DNA from: a virus
DNA: 58,858 bases
Strand: one strand, 5' to 3'
IMG/VR virus record: IMGVR_UViG_3300025626_000030
Location: 1 to 58,858 of that record
Within the stretch, counting starts at the first letter, position 1, and each line of letters opens with the position of its first letter. The position numbers were made by a program, and so were the translations under genes. Below the pieces are notes generated by a model. The model did not search any database, was not told where the DNA came from, and worked only from the letters and a program-made list of their open reading frames with translations. Positions 18,330 through 25,122 of the stretch are shown piece after piece.

Positions 18330-19000
18330 TAGTGTCTTCCGTTGTGTACACATTCTGTCACTAGGCAGTGACGTTTACATAGCCCACTTTGGTGTGCGTT
18401 CCACACATCTTTCTCGAACGCTTTCTCCATACGGCTATAGTCTGACAACCATTTAGACCACAGTTTAGCTTCATCTGGCTTGTTGTAAGTGCCTGTTACT
18501 AACTCACCACACACAACAAACACGAGACCCCCCCGGACAAACTGTATTTCGGGGTAGTGTTTAAACACTGCGAGGGCCATCAACTCTAACTGCCCTTTAT
18601 CTGCGTATCGTGTGTTCTTGCTGGTCTTGTAGTCTATCACCCAAGCTGTCTTGGCTTCTCTATCCAGTATAACTAAATCGGCTATGCCCCGCCACCACAC
18701 ATTATCATCCCTAAATCCACAGGGGTCTAGGTTCTCAGTAAGCCCCATCTCTAACTCACAGAGCTTCTCACCTGACTTAGCCATCAACGCATCGAGAACA
18801 TCTTTACAGTAACCGTACTTAGCGGGGAGCGGCGTGCCGTCCCTAACGTATTCCTCTGCGGCGAGGTGTACGGCGGTGCCATATAGCATCGCCTCTGTCT
18901 CAGGTTCTTTATAGTCCTTAGCCACCTTCAAGTGATAGAACTTCTTAGGACACTGTTCAAAAGACTTAATCTTTGAGAACGACCACGGCGCTATACCCAT
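18329..19000 (-). CDS. PD-(D/E)XK exonuclease, Cas4/RecB-like, with four-cysteine cluster
   Basis: A 223-residue nuclease. Motifs in order: SFSKIKSFEQCP (C17), GTAVHLAAEE (H45), GIADLVILD (D108), WVIDYKTSK (D123, K125) and QLELMALAV (Q137), as in the RecB/Cas4 nuclease family. The C-terminus has C208, C212 and C217; one N-terminal plus three C-terminal cysteines is the iron-sulphur arrangement of Cas4, AddB and Dna2. It would cut or resect DNA ends during phage recombination or degrade host DNA. Its ATG overlaps the upstream stop (TGATG), and its stop overlaps the next start, so it is translated with the polymerase-proximal genes. No cas genes or CRISPR array are near. Confidence 0.85.
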   Translation of the reverse strand: MGIAPWSFSKIKSFEQCPKKFYHLKVAKDYKEPETEAMLYGTAVHLAAEEYVRDGTPLPAKYGYCKDVLDALMAKSGEKLCELEMGLTENLDPCGFRDDNVWWRGIADLVILDREAKTAWVIDYKTSKNTRYADKGQLELMALAVFKHYPEIQFVRGGLVFVVCGELVTGTYNKPDEAKLWSKWLSDYSRMEKAFEKDVWNAHQSGLCKRHCLVTECVHNGRH

Positions 19001-19227
19001 CAGTGTTTCTCCACAAACATCGAACTTACTATTGTTAGTTCACGTATCAATACGTCTAGTTGCTCTACCTCTAGGAATACAGCATTAATGTGTGTCTTTT
19101 TACCATGTGTCAGGCACTGCTCTACGCAAACTACAGGATCTCCGTCATCATCCTCACCCACCATTATCGCCAAGTAGTCGCCCGTTGTTTCTGGGAATTT
19201 GTCAGGGAACTTAATAATCTCACCCAT
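19000..19227 (-). CDS. small acidic hypothetical protein
   Basis: A 75-residue protein with GGAG nine bases before its ATG. It is acidic, mixed alpha/beta, with GEDDDGDPVVCVEQCL in the middle and a C-terminal helix. It overlaps the preceding membrane-protein gene by 8 bases and its stop overlaps the nuclease start, which argues for a real gene in a coupled operon. No family recognised. The position between polymerase and nuclease suggests an accessory of DNA metabolism, but nothing in the sequence proves it. Confidence 0.55.
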   Translation of the reverse strand: MGEIIKFPDKFPETTGDYLAIMVGEDDDGDPVVCVEQCLTHGKKTHINAVFLEVEQLDVLIRELTIVSSMFVEKH

Positions 19228-19426
19228 TAACGTATACTCCCACTATCCCGCCCAACACAAACAACCCAACCCACCCGCACGCCGAAACCACGGTGGGGCT
19301 AAACAACAGACCGTATACTCGCGTAGCAAACGTATCGCCAACGCGGTGTCTAAACATAGTCGCCTTCCGTATCTCTCGATCTGCAAACCTATTGGCTTCC
19401 CGTACTGCTCTTTTAATATCGCTCAT
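19220..19426 (-). CDS. small membrane protein
   Basis: A 68-residue protein with a basic helical N-terminal half and one strong C-terminal membrane helix (VVSACGWVGLFVLGGIVGVYV). Its ATG overlaps the polymerase stop by sharing TGA (ATGA arrangement), so it is translationally coupled to the polymerase. By topology the basic half should stay in the cytoplasm. No family recognised; small membrane proteins in phage early operons can alter host envelope functions, but that is only a possibility here. Confidence 0.6.
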   Translation of the reverse strand: MSDIKRAVREANRFADREIRKATMFRHRVGDTFATRVYGLLFSPTVVSACGWVGLFVLGGIVGVYVNG

Positions 19427-21258
19427 CCCGCTGCCTCTCCATATGATTTACCACTGTCTGACTCACACGTTATCGGTAAGCCCTCTGCCCAATCGGGCGT
19501 AACACGCATACAACTTTCAATGAATGCCTGTCCTCGTACTAAGTCGTCAGTAGGTACGCAACACACTAATGAATCGTGTACGGTCAATGCTACCTTCTCC
19601 TGTTTGGCAACAGCCAACATCTGCTCACCGATGATACACCTAGCGATAGCCTGACACACGTTCTCACATAACTTACCGCCATAGATGCGGGTGTACCCGC
19701 GCCGAGTCTTGTACCTAAACTCCGGCCCGTGCTCCCCCTGCTCAAAATCTAACCCGTCATAACGCATAACCAAACCGGACGGCAGTAGTATTCCCATACC
19801 CGTAGCGGTTTCGACGGATTTAATAATCCCGTTCGGCCCAAGGGACATGGTTTCTCCACGGGACATTTTTACTATCATCTGTTGTAAGTCACGCCATAAC
19901 TTGTTTATCTTCCAGTTAGCGTCTCGGTAGATGTTAACTACCCTACGCCCCTCCTCCAACGGCATGACGTGACCAAATGTAGCCAACTGCTCTACAAACC
20001 TAACCGCTCCCATACCATAGCCACACCCTAGGATAGTCGTTTTGCCCACAAAGCGTTGCTCTTTGGTAACATCTTCTTCCGGTATGTCGTAAATCTTCGA
20101 CGCCATCTTTATATAAACGTCTTCCCCGTTCAGGAAAGCTGATACCAGATCATCCTGCCCAGCTACCCACGCCAACACCCGTGCCTCAATCTGCGAGGAG
20201 TCACAGTCAACCATCGTATACCCTTCGGGGGCAAGCATACTGTTCTTTAACTTCTTACCGTTCGTACCACGACTAGGTAGGTTCTGGATGTTGATCTTGT
20301 CATCGCCTCCCCACCTACCCGTATGCGCGGCGTAGTATCTTATCGGTACCGGCATTAGTCCGCGCTTGGCTATACCTATAAACCTCTCAGTACGCGACTC
20401 CTCCAACGTACTCTTGGTGCCTAACCTAGATGTTACCAATGTCTGTACCCTATGATCGGGGTGGTCAGCCAATGCCTTGAACTGCTCGTCACTCTTAGCA
20501 AACGCATAGGTCTGCTTACCAGTCGTTAGACTCTTCTTCATGGGGGGTATAACACCTAACCCCTCAAGTAACTCAGCGAACTTAGGGTTACTCATCAGCT
20601 CCTTCTTAGTCGCACCAGAAGACGCTATCAGGTCTTCTTTAATTTGCTTGGTAGATTCTAAGTGGTGCTCCAACAAGCCAAGGTCTAACTCTAGTATAGG
20701 GTCTACGAACATACGTAACGTGCAATCAATGATGCGTAGTTCTTGCTTGGGAAACCCTCTACCCATAATGTTAAACAATCTGTACGTTAACTCTACGTCA
20801 TTGATACAGTAGTCGCCATAACTGCTTAGTTCTTCTACGGTGAAATCTGTTCGGCGTTTACCGAGGGCGTCGAGTACTTCTGTTCCCTTCTTACCGATGT
20901 TATATCTTTCAGCGAGTGCAGCGAGTGATCCACCAACCTCAACCCCGTGTAAAGCACGGGCCATACACAAAGTATCACCGAGCAAGCGAGGATGCACATC
21001 AAACAACCAACTAAGAATAGCCCCATCGAACATAGTGTTGTGGCATAGTAGGATAGAGTTGGCCCAATCGAACGAGTGTAGATACTCTTTAAGTTCTTCG
21101 TGTGTGCCACTAGCCCACTCCGTTCCACCGTTGTTTACTTTTATACCTATACCGATCACCTCAAAGCGAGGGTCACGGATATAGGATTCAGTTGTCATCT
21201 TTCTTAAAGAGAAGTCTTTGTCATAATACGTTTCCAGATCAACCGTTATCAAGTCCAT
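19423..21258 (-). CDS. family A DNA polymerase with 3'-5' exonuclease domain
   Basis: A 611-residue replicative polymerase. The ATG at 21258 sits six bases after AAGGAGG; an upstream ATG is too close to that site, and the 46 extra codons look non-coding. Exonuclease motifs: VDLETY (D7, E9), HNTMFDGA (D78) and YCINDVELTY (D154). Polymerase motifs: YYAAHTGRW (about 308-316), motif A VDCDSSQIEARVLAW (D351/D353), motif B QRFVGKTTILGCGYGMG (R402, K406, Y414) and motif C TVHDSLV (H561, D562, S563). Two details stand out: the residue equivalent to E. coli Phe762 is leucine (L410), and motif C has HDS rather than the usual HDE. It copies the phage genome with the primase-helicase and SSB of the same operon. 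Confidence 0.95.
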   Translation of the reverse strand: MDLITVDLETYYDKDFSLRKMTTESYIRDPRFEVIGIGIKVNNGGTEWASGTHEELKEYLHSFDWANSILLCHNTMFDGAILSWLFDVHPRLLGDTLCMARALHGVEVGGSLAALAERYNIGKKGTEVLDALGKRRTDFTVEELSSYGDYCINDVELTYRLFNIMGRGFPKQELRIIDCTLRMFVDPILELDLGLLEHHLESTKQIKEDLIASSGATKKELMSNPKFAELLEGLGVIPPMKKSLTTGKQTYAFAKSDEQFKALADHPDHRVQTLVTSRLGTKSTLEESRTERFIGIAKRGLMPVPIRYYAAHTGRWGGDDKINIQNLPSRGTNGKKLKNSMLAPEGYTMVDCDSSQIEARVLAWVAGQDDLVSAFLNGEDVYIKMASKIYDIPEEDVTKEQRFVGKTTILGCGYGMGAVRFVEQLATFGHVMPLEEGRRVVNIYRDANWKINKLWRDLQQMIVKMSRGETMSLGPNGIIKSVETATGMGILLPSGLVMRYDGLDFEQGEHGPEFRYKTRRGYTRIYGGKLCENVCQAIARCIIGEQMLAVAKQEKVALTVHDSLVCCVPTDDLVRGQAFIESCMRVTPDWAEGLPITCESDSGKSYGEAAG

Positions 21259-21427
21259 CGTCATCCTCCTTGTCTTTGGGCACAGGACGTACCTCTTTGG
21301 GCGTAGAACGTACCTTATCTTTCTTCTTATTAAAGATGTTGTCCCAGTTATCCGCAAATGTACCTGCCGTGGGACGTTGCTTGTCCCCCTTACCACCGTG
21401 CGTATGACCTCTACTCATAATCTTCAT
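21239..21427 (-). CDS. small basic protein with KGDKQRPT motif (paralogue of 21997-22539)
   Basis: A 62-residue protein starting MKIMSRGHTHGGKGDKQRP, then a WDNIF stretch followed by Lys-rich and acidic residues. The ATG at 21427 has AGGA eight bases upstream; an in-frame ATG three codons later is an alternative. The motif KGDxxRPTxxxxxxNWDxIF is one I recall as a short conserved peptide in many phages, without known function. Its first 19 codons are nearly identical in DNA to those of the gene at 21997-22539, showing a recent duplication. Its end overlaps the polymerase start by 20 bases. Confidence 0.65.
   Translation of the reverse strand: MKIMSRGHTHGGKGDKQRPTAGTFADNWDNIFNKKKDKVRSTPKEVRPVPKDKEDDDGLDNG
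21369..21426. repeat. 58-bp near-identical duplicate, copy 1
   Basis: This block matches bases 22490-22547 at 55 of 58 positions. In both places it encodes the N-terminus MSRGxTHGGKGDKQRPT of a small minus-strand gene plus the bases just before it. The similarity stops on both sides, so only the 5' coding module was copied. Confidence 0.9.
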
Positions 21428-21428
21428 T

Positions 21429-21581
21429 CTATATATCCTTAAATGTAATTGCTTTGAAGCATTGTAAGTAAAAGTCTTTTATATCATTTCTCTCTTGCCA
21501 GAGAATTAAAGCTGGAACATAGACCGGTGAGATAATTAAATTTAGAATACCAAGACCAAAGTATTTAAGTTTCTTTTTCAT
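21429..21581 (-). CDS. small membrane-anchored hypothetical protein
   Basis: A 50-residue protein beginning MKKKLKYFGLGILNLIISP with AAAAGGA about six bases upstream of ATG. A basic start followed by a hydrophobic stretch (about residues 8-28) suggests one membrane segment or an uncleaved signal anchor. Its start overlaps the end of the upstream small gene by 17 bases and its stop lies one base from the next start, as expected in this compact operon. It is AT-richer than its neighbours. No family recognised. Confidence 0.55.
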   Translation of the reverse strand: MKKKLKYFGLGILNLIISPVYVPALILWQERNDIKDFYLQCFKAITFKDI

Positions 21582-21828
21582 TACTATTCCTTTTGCGCCT
21601 AGAATAAACTGTCAGCGACAAGCTAAAACATAGCCATTGCAACCCTATGTCTGTAGTTTCCCAAGGCTTAAACCTACCGCCATTTGTAACAGGGTTAGGC
21701 AGCCAAAACCACCAGTTGCGGCCAAAACGCGGCCTGCTTTTAGCGTCTAGCTCCCACTGTTCAAACTCAACGCCTTTACTGCTGCCAGCAACAATTAGGT
21801 TTATAAATATGTAATCGGTAATCTGCAT
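21565..21828 (-). CDS. hypothetical protein rich in aromatic residues
   Basis: An 87-residue protein with a strong ribosome binding site (GGAGG seven bases before ATG). It contains NWWFWLPNPV and GLQWLCFSLSLTVYSRRKR, so it may touch the membrane; the C-terminus is basic and hydrophilic. It follows the next small gene by two bases. Unrecognised. The unusual tryptophan density (six Trp) separates it from random frames, and the spacing supports a real gene. Confidence 0.55.
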   Translation of the reverse strand: MQITDYIFINLIVAGSSKGVEFEQWELDAKSRPRFGRNWWFWLPNPVTNGGRFKPWETTDIGLQWLCFSLSLTVYSRRKRNSNEKET

Positions 21829-21830
21829 TA

Positions 21831-22007
21831 CTATTCCTCCATATCAAATTCAAATGCTTCATCAAAGCCATTCATTATGTATTCAGCAATGCAGTTTGTT
21901 ATTGTATATTCATCAGGGGTATCGGTATGCTTGTGCGCCCTATGATAACCTGCACATGTACCTTGCTCGACTATCTGCTCTATCAGTTTATAAATTTTAA
22001 TTCTCAT
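21831..22007 (-). CDS. small acidic hypothetical protein
   Basis: A 58-residue protein read from the ATG at 22007, which has GGAG eight bases upstream; another ATG 18 bases earlier is possible. It starts MRIKIYKLIEQIVEQG, has a His-rich centre (GYHRAHKHTD) and an acidic C-terminus (DEAFEFDMEE). It overlaps the end of the upstream gene by 11 bases. No family recognised; role unknown. Confidence 0.5.
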   Translation of the reverse strand: MRIKIYKLIEQIVEQGTCAGYHRAHKHTDTPDEYTITNCIAEYIMNGFDEAFEFDMEE

Positions 22008-22539
22008 TGCGATACTCCACCTCATCTTGCATTACTTTGTACATAGCTGGACGCATGGTTTTCTGCTGCGTGTCTAAGATAGCTCTAAGGTGGTATGGGT
22101 TTAAGCCAGCAATTGTCACATACCTCAAAGGCTCGTCACCCTCCTTGCCGTAAGTTCCCCATTTGGCATGCAGCCTTATCACTTCGTGGGGGTAGTCGGT
22201 ATAAATAGTTAGCAGCTCTTCGTCGCCGTTAGCAGAGCATCTAACGTAGTCACAGCCGCCATCAAGCATGTACTCTTTGCCGTTGGCATCTGTATGGGTC
22301 ACATAATCGTGACGATGGATGGATTCAAGTATTGTGCCGTCAGGTGTCCGCATTCTACTGTTTAATATTGCTAGCTTTTCTTTCTTCTCCTTCTCTCTTC
22401 GTAATAATTCTGAACCACAGGGTTCTTCTCTACCTGTCTTCTTCTTACCAAAGATAGCATCGTAGTTATCTTCGTACTTCTTTTTGTCTGTGGGGCGTTG
22501 CTTGTCCCCCTTACCACCGTGCGTCTGGCCTCTACTCAT
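21997..22539 (-). CDS. hypothetical protein with KGDKQRPT N-terminus (paralogous module)
   Basis: A 180-residue protein from the ATG at 22539; a GTG three codons upstream matches the ATG used by its paralogue. Residues 1-35 carry the MSRGQTHGGKGDKQRPT and NYDAIFGKK motif shared with the 62-residue gene at 21239-21427. A Lys/Glu linker follows, and then a strand-rich domain (about 60-180) with THTDANGKEYMLDGG and a region on latitude-like repeats of Tyr and His that I do not recognise. The shared N-terminus joined to an unrelated C-terminus suggests a movable interaction peptide. It overlaps the DUF3310-like gene by 8 bases. Confidence 0.6.
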   Translation of the reverse strand: MSRGQTHGGKGDKQRPTDKKKYEDNYDAIFGKKKTGREEPCGSELLRREKEKKEKLAILNSRMRTPDGTILESIHRHDYVTHTDANGKEYMLDGGCDYVRCSANGDEELLTIYTDYPHEVIRLHAKWGTYGKEGDEPLRYVTIAGLNPYHLRAILDTQQKTMRPAMYKVMQDEVEYRNEN

Positions 22540-22547
22540 AATCTTCA
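22490..22547. repeat. 58-bp near-identical duplicate, copy 2
   Basis: Partner of 21369-21426, with three substitutions in 58 bases. It covers the start and first 16-17 codons of the 180-residue gene. The identity extends into the bases just upstream of the ATG, so the start site was copied with the coding part. Confidence 0.9.
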
Positions 22548-23113
22548 CCCACTAACTCGATAAGGCGTGACAGGTACCACTCAGCTTTCTGGAGGTCTTG
22601 CAGTGGGTCGTAAGCGTGCTTGGTCTCATAGCGCCAGAGGTACTTCATGCAGTTGCCCTTGAGATAGCCCGCGAACGCTGCGGTAGTCATGCTCTCCTCA
22701 ATAGCTTCGATACACTCGATGAGACCTGACTTGTAGTGGTCGGGGTTTATAGCATCGTCTTTCTCGTCTTCTTCAGCTATATCAGCAGCATCTGTTTCCC
22801 GCATGTACTTGTTATACTCTTCTTCGGCGTCTTCTTCTTTTCCCCAGTGTGTGGCAGCGCACTCCAACCACTTTGCTTTGTCTAGCGAATATGCTGCGGC
22901 GTCTCGCTCTTCTTCGGCTGCGTCCAGATACACCCGCATAAGAGACTCATCTATTGTTGGCGTTGCGGCTTTAACAGCCTCTGCACCTAGGTTAAACCCT
23001 TGCTCCACCGCTTCTACCACAAAGTCTACTATTGCGGGACTTTCTTTTCGCAGTCTTTCCCATTCGGCATCCAACGCGCCGCGTACTTTGGATTCTGATT
23101 TTTCATTGCCCAT
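22532..23113 (-). CDS. DUF3310-domain protein (T7 gp1.7-like C-terminus)
   Basis: A 193-residue protein. The first 125 residues are acidic and helical (EEERDAAAYSLDKAKW and EEDAEEEYNKYMRE). The C-terminal 65 residues, beginning NPDHYKSGLIECIEAIEE and including GNCMKYLWRYETK and DLQKAEWYLSRLIEL, match the DUF3310 domain found in T7 gp1.7, a nucleotide kinase, and in many other phages. It may therefore act in nucleotide metabolism, although the domain alone does not prove kinase activity. The start overlaps the VRR-NUC gene by 85 bases, unusually long for this operon, so a later start is possible. Confidence 0.75.
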   Translation of the reverse strand: MGNEKSESKVRGALDAEWERLRKESPAIVDFVVEAVEQGFNLGAEAVKAATPTIDESLMRVYLDAAEEERDAAAYSLDKAKWLECAATHWGKEEDAEEEYNKYMRETDAADIAEEDEKDDAINPDHYKSGLIECIEAIEESMTTAAFAGYLKGNCMKYLWRYETKHAYDPLQDLQKAEWYLSRLIELVGEDYE

Positions 23114-23403
23114 TTGTGTTCTCCGAGTAATTTTTCTATGTCGTTCATATTGGTTTCGTTTACTACGTACGCTAACCCGTACGCAGCGTTTATCTGGTCT
23201 AGGTTCATCTGCTGTAAAGCTGTTGGTGTGTTCTTACCCGCCTTACATTCGATACCAAAGAACTTCCCGTTGTAGCAACCTACTATGTCAGGCACTCCGC
23301 TCTTACCATATCCCCCAGTAGCAGGGAAAAAGTAGTAACACCCTAACGCTTTCAGTTGCTCAACTATCTTCTTCTTGACCTTACCTTCCGGCGTCATCGC
23401 CAT
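23029..23403 (-). CDS. VRR-NUC-type endonuclease
   Basis: A 124-residue nuclease. TPEGKVKKKIVEQLKALG is the first helix, then GVPDIVGCYNGKFFGIECKAG provides the D...ExK core of the PD-(D/E)XK VRR-NUC fold, and a helix with TALQQMNLDQI follows. Stand-alone VRR-NUC proteins in phages are Holliday-junction or flap nucleases. GGAGATAAGT precedes the ATG. Its start overlaps the HTH gene end by 23 bases; its C-terminus extends over the next gene. It is one of four nuclease-like genes in the window, which together suit recombination-dependent replication or host DNA breakdown. Confidence 0.85.
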   Translation of the reverse strand: MAMTPEGKVKKKIVEQLKALGCYYFFPATGGYGKSGVPDIVGCYNGKFFGIECKAGKNTPTALQQMNLDQINAAYGLAYVVNETNMNDIEKLLGEHKWAMKNQNPKYAARWMPNGKDCEKKVPQ

Positions 23404-23602
23404 ACTTATCTCCCATCTCCTTTACTTCTTTAACAGCGGACTCTATTCGTAGTAGGGTATCCCAACACGGCGCGTTTACCTTATTAATAAAACTGGACAC
23501 CGTGTTGATGTGTACTCCTGCTATGTCTGCTATATCCTGACGCCTACGGGATACGTAAGCGTCTATTCTTATTTTTTCGTAGATCGGATAAAGGTCGCTC
23601 AT
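23381..23602 (-). CDS. small Cro/CI-like HTH regulator
   Basis: A 73-residue protein whose centre RRQDIADIAGVHINTVSSFIN is a helix-turn-helix of the lambda-repressor type, followed by a short helix (WDTLLRIESAVKEV). At this size it would be a DNA-binding domain only, acting as a dimer. The ribosome binding site is weak; the ATG is preceded by AACTGGTATCA, a string that also occurs in the three direct repeats at 30102-30246. It lies at the edge of the 23.8-31.0 kb zone holding the 18-bp palindromes and is the best candidate in the window for their cognate repressor or activator; no binding evidence exists. Confidence 0.65.
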   Translation of the reverse strand: MSDLYPIYEKIRIDAYVSRRRQDIADIAGVHINTVSSFINKVNAPCWDTLLRIESAVKEVKEMGDKYGDDAGR

Positions 23603-23614
23603 TGATACCAGTTC

Positions 23615-23803
23615 TCAGTTCGGGCGGGGGCAGTAACCTTGTCCCGCAGTGGTTATGTACACGGTGTTAGTTCCCCAACCTGACTTCCATTGGCATATTA
23701 CATCCCCAGAAGGGTACCGTTGTTCAGATATTTTTGTCCACCAGTTAGCATTGGCGGTGCTTGCTAGGGTTAATAGTGTTGCTATCAATAGATACTTCTT
23801 CAT
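23615..23803 (-). CDS. small exported protein with signal peptide and two cysteines
   Basis: A 62-residue protein with a classic signal peptide: MKKYLLIATLLTLASTANA followed by NWW, predicted cut after A19. The mature part (43 residues) has two cysteines (C37, C58) that could form a disulphide in the periplasm, and many Trp, Gly and Tyr. GAGG lies nine bases before the ATG, and a palindrome variant sits at 23824-23841, 21 bases upstream of the start. An early-region secreted protein could modify the envelope or block superinfection; that is inference. Family not recognised. Confidence 0.65.
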   Translation of the reverse strand: MKKYLLIATLLTLASTANANWWTKISEQRYPSGDVICQWKSGWGTNTVYITTAGQGYCPRPN

Positions 23804-23823
23804 ATGTACATCCTCAGTTGTTT

Positions 23824-23841
23824 TGTATACATGTGTATACA
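23824..23841. promoter_or_regulatory. palindromic operator site 1 (one-base variant)
   Basis: TGTATACATGTGTATACA differs from the consensus TGTATACATATGTATACA by one central base; both arms are intact. It lies 21 bases upstream of the signal-peptide gene and between it and the next leftward gene. Confidence 0.7.
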
Positions 23842-23846
23842 GTTAG

Positions 23847-24125
23847 TTATTTCAATACCCAAAAAGTGTGTTCGTCAATACGCCTACCAACACCTTCTAT
23901 AGTGGGGGTCGGTGGAGTGGGGTCGCATAGGCATAACGCAGCAACGCGCCCTGCCAGCCACTCGGGTAACTCATTTACCTCATAGTAGCGCAGCATTTGC
24001 TCCTCGTCAACACAGTCTATGCCTATACATGTCACCTCGGCCTTATTGGTGGCGGTAAGTATCTTTACCCTGTAGATAGTATCAGTACCGTCAGGATCAC
24101 CCATAAACGTATCAGTCTGTGACAT
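23847..24125 (-). CDS. small protein sharing a C-terminal domain with its upstream neighbour
   Basis: A 92-residue protein from the ATG at 24125, just past the end of the upstream gene; an upstream extension of the frame is not needed. Its last 45 residues, LPEWLAGRVAALCLCD then IEGVGRRIDEHTFWVL, match LPEWVAGKLSLLSMCD and IEGVGYHYDRTIFYV at the end of the 336-residue protein next door. The N-terminal half is short and strand-rich. The pair probably arose by partial duplication and may share a partner. It overlaps the upstream gene by 14 bases. No known function. Confidence 0.65.
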   Translation of the reverse strand: MSQTDTFMGDPDGTDTIYRVKILTATNKAEVTCIGIDCVDEEQMLRYYEVNELPEWLAGRVAALCLCDPTPPTPTIEGVGRRIDEHTFWVLK

Positions 24126-25122
24126 AGAATATAGTCCTGTCGTAGTGGTAACCAACACCTTCTATGTATTCCTTCTCATCGCACATAGATAGTAGGGATA
24201 ACTTACCTGCAACCCATTCGGGTAGAGTGTCTTCGGTGTACTCAATCGTATCGCCTATCTCCTTACCTGAGTGAGTCATAGAGTAGTTGGGGTTGCGATT
24301 AATGCCATCCATCATGGCCATACTAAATACCTGTCTACCCCTAGACTCGTACACACGCACACAGTAATCGGTAGCGGCTGCACGTTGAGCGTTAGCTGAC
24401 TCATACGCCGCCATCTCATCACGTAGCTGTCTAAGGTGGGTCTCGAACTCCTTGTTAAGAAACCCCGTACCCATATCCAGTAGGTGAACCAACTCCTTAT
24501 ATAACGGCATAGCTTGCGTGTTCTTTACGTTGTAAGACTTGACCCCAATTTCATCGGTCAGTAGGTCAGCGTTACGGCGTAACTTGTCGAGTCCCTGTCT
24601 CGCTGCGGTAACGTACTCTTCCCGCGTTATCATAGTCAACTCCTTATGCGTTACCCTGCGTAGGTACTTCTTGGCGTTCTTGATCGCCTTGTTTATATCT
24701 TTTGACGCCGCTGAATACCGCTCACGCTTGCCTCTAGCGTACTTGTTGTTGTCTACGGTGTGACTCCACACGGTGTATATCAACTCGGAGTCTATAGTTA
24801 CTGTGTTCTCACCCCACCTGTACTTGGCGGGGTCATGGACGGTTATTACACCCATACAAAACGTATCTTCTGGCATGTATACGAATGCCCTAAACGTCTC
24901 AGTACCCGCTGCGTACCCCTCTACTACTTCGCACCCTCGGAATGCTTTCTTTACCCCATCCACAAACTCCATGAACTTGGGGCGTGCGCACGCTCTTGCG
25001 GTGTTTACAGTATCTACGTAACCAGAGCGAGTACTAAGCGCATCTACTCTATAAAAGTACGCCTCCTCGTACGTCCCCGCTTTAACTTTCGCCCGCGTTT
25101 CTGCTGGTCTAATTTCAGCCAT
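24112..25122 (-). CDS. hypothetical protein of the MoxR/VWA cluster
   Basis: A 336-residue protein directly downstream of the VWA gene, their stop and start overlapping. The first 150 residues form a mixed alpha/beta domain with ENTVTIDSELIYTVWSH; the middle (about 150-260) is helical, with HKELTMITREEYVTAARQG and a long Lys/Arg-rich segment. The last 45 residues are the LPEWVAGKL domain also present in the next gene. I do not recognise the family; co-translation with the VWA protein suggests it is a substrate, regulator or adaptor of the MoxR/VWA machine. No catalytic motif is evident. Confidence 0.6.
   Translation of the reverse strand: MAEIRPAETRAKVKAGTYEEAYFYRVDALSTRSGYVDTVNTARACARPKFMEFVDGVKKAFRGCEVVEGYAAGTETFRAFVYMPEDTFCMGVITVHDPAKYRWGENTVTIDSELIYTVWSHTVDNNKYARGKRERYSAASKDINKAIKNAKKYLRRVTHKELTMITREEYVTAARQGLDKLRRNADLLTDEIGVKSYNVKNTQAMPLYKELVHLLDMGTGFLNKEFETHLRQLRDEMAAYESANAQRAAATDYCVRVYESRGRQVFSMAMMDGINRNPNYSMTHSGKEIGDTIEYTEDTLPEWVAGKLSLLSMCDEKEYIEGVGYHYDRTIFYVTD

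Noticed and set aside
21259-21396. N-terminal extension of the DNA polymerase
   Set aside because: It overlaps the small gene at 21239-21427 and the exonuclease motif begins right after the ATG at 21258, which has AAGGAGG in place.
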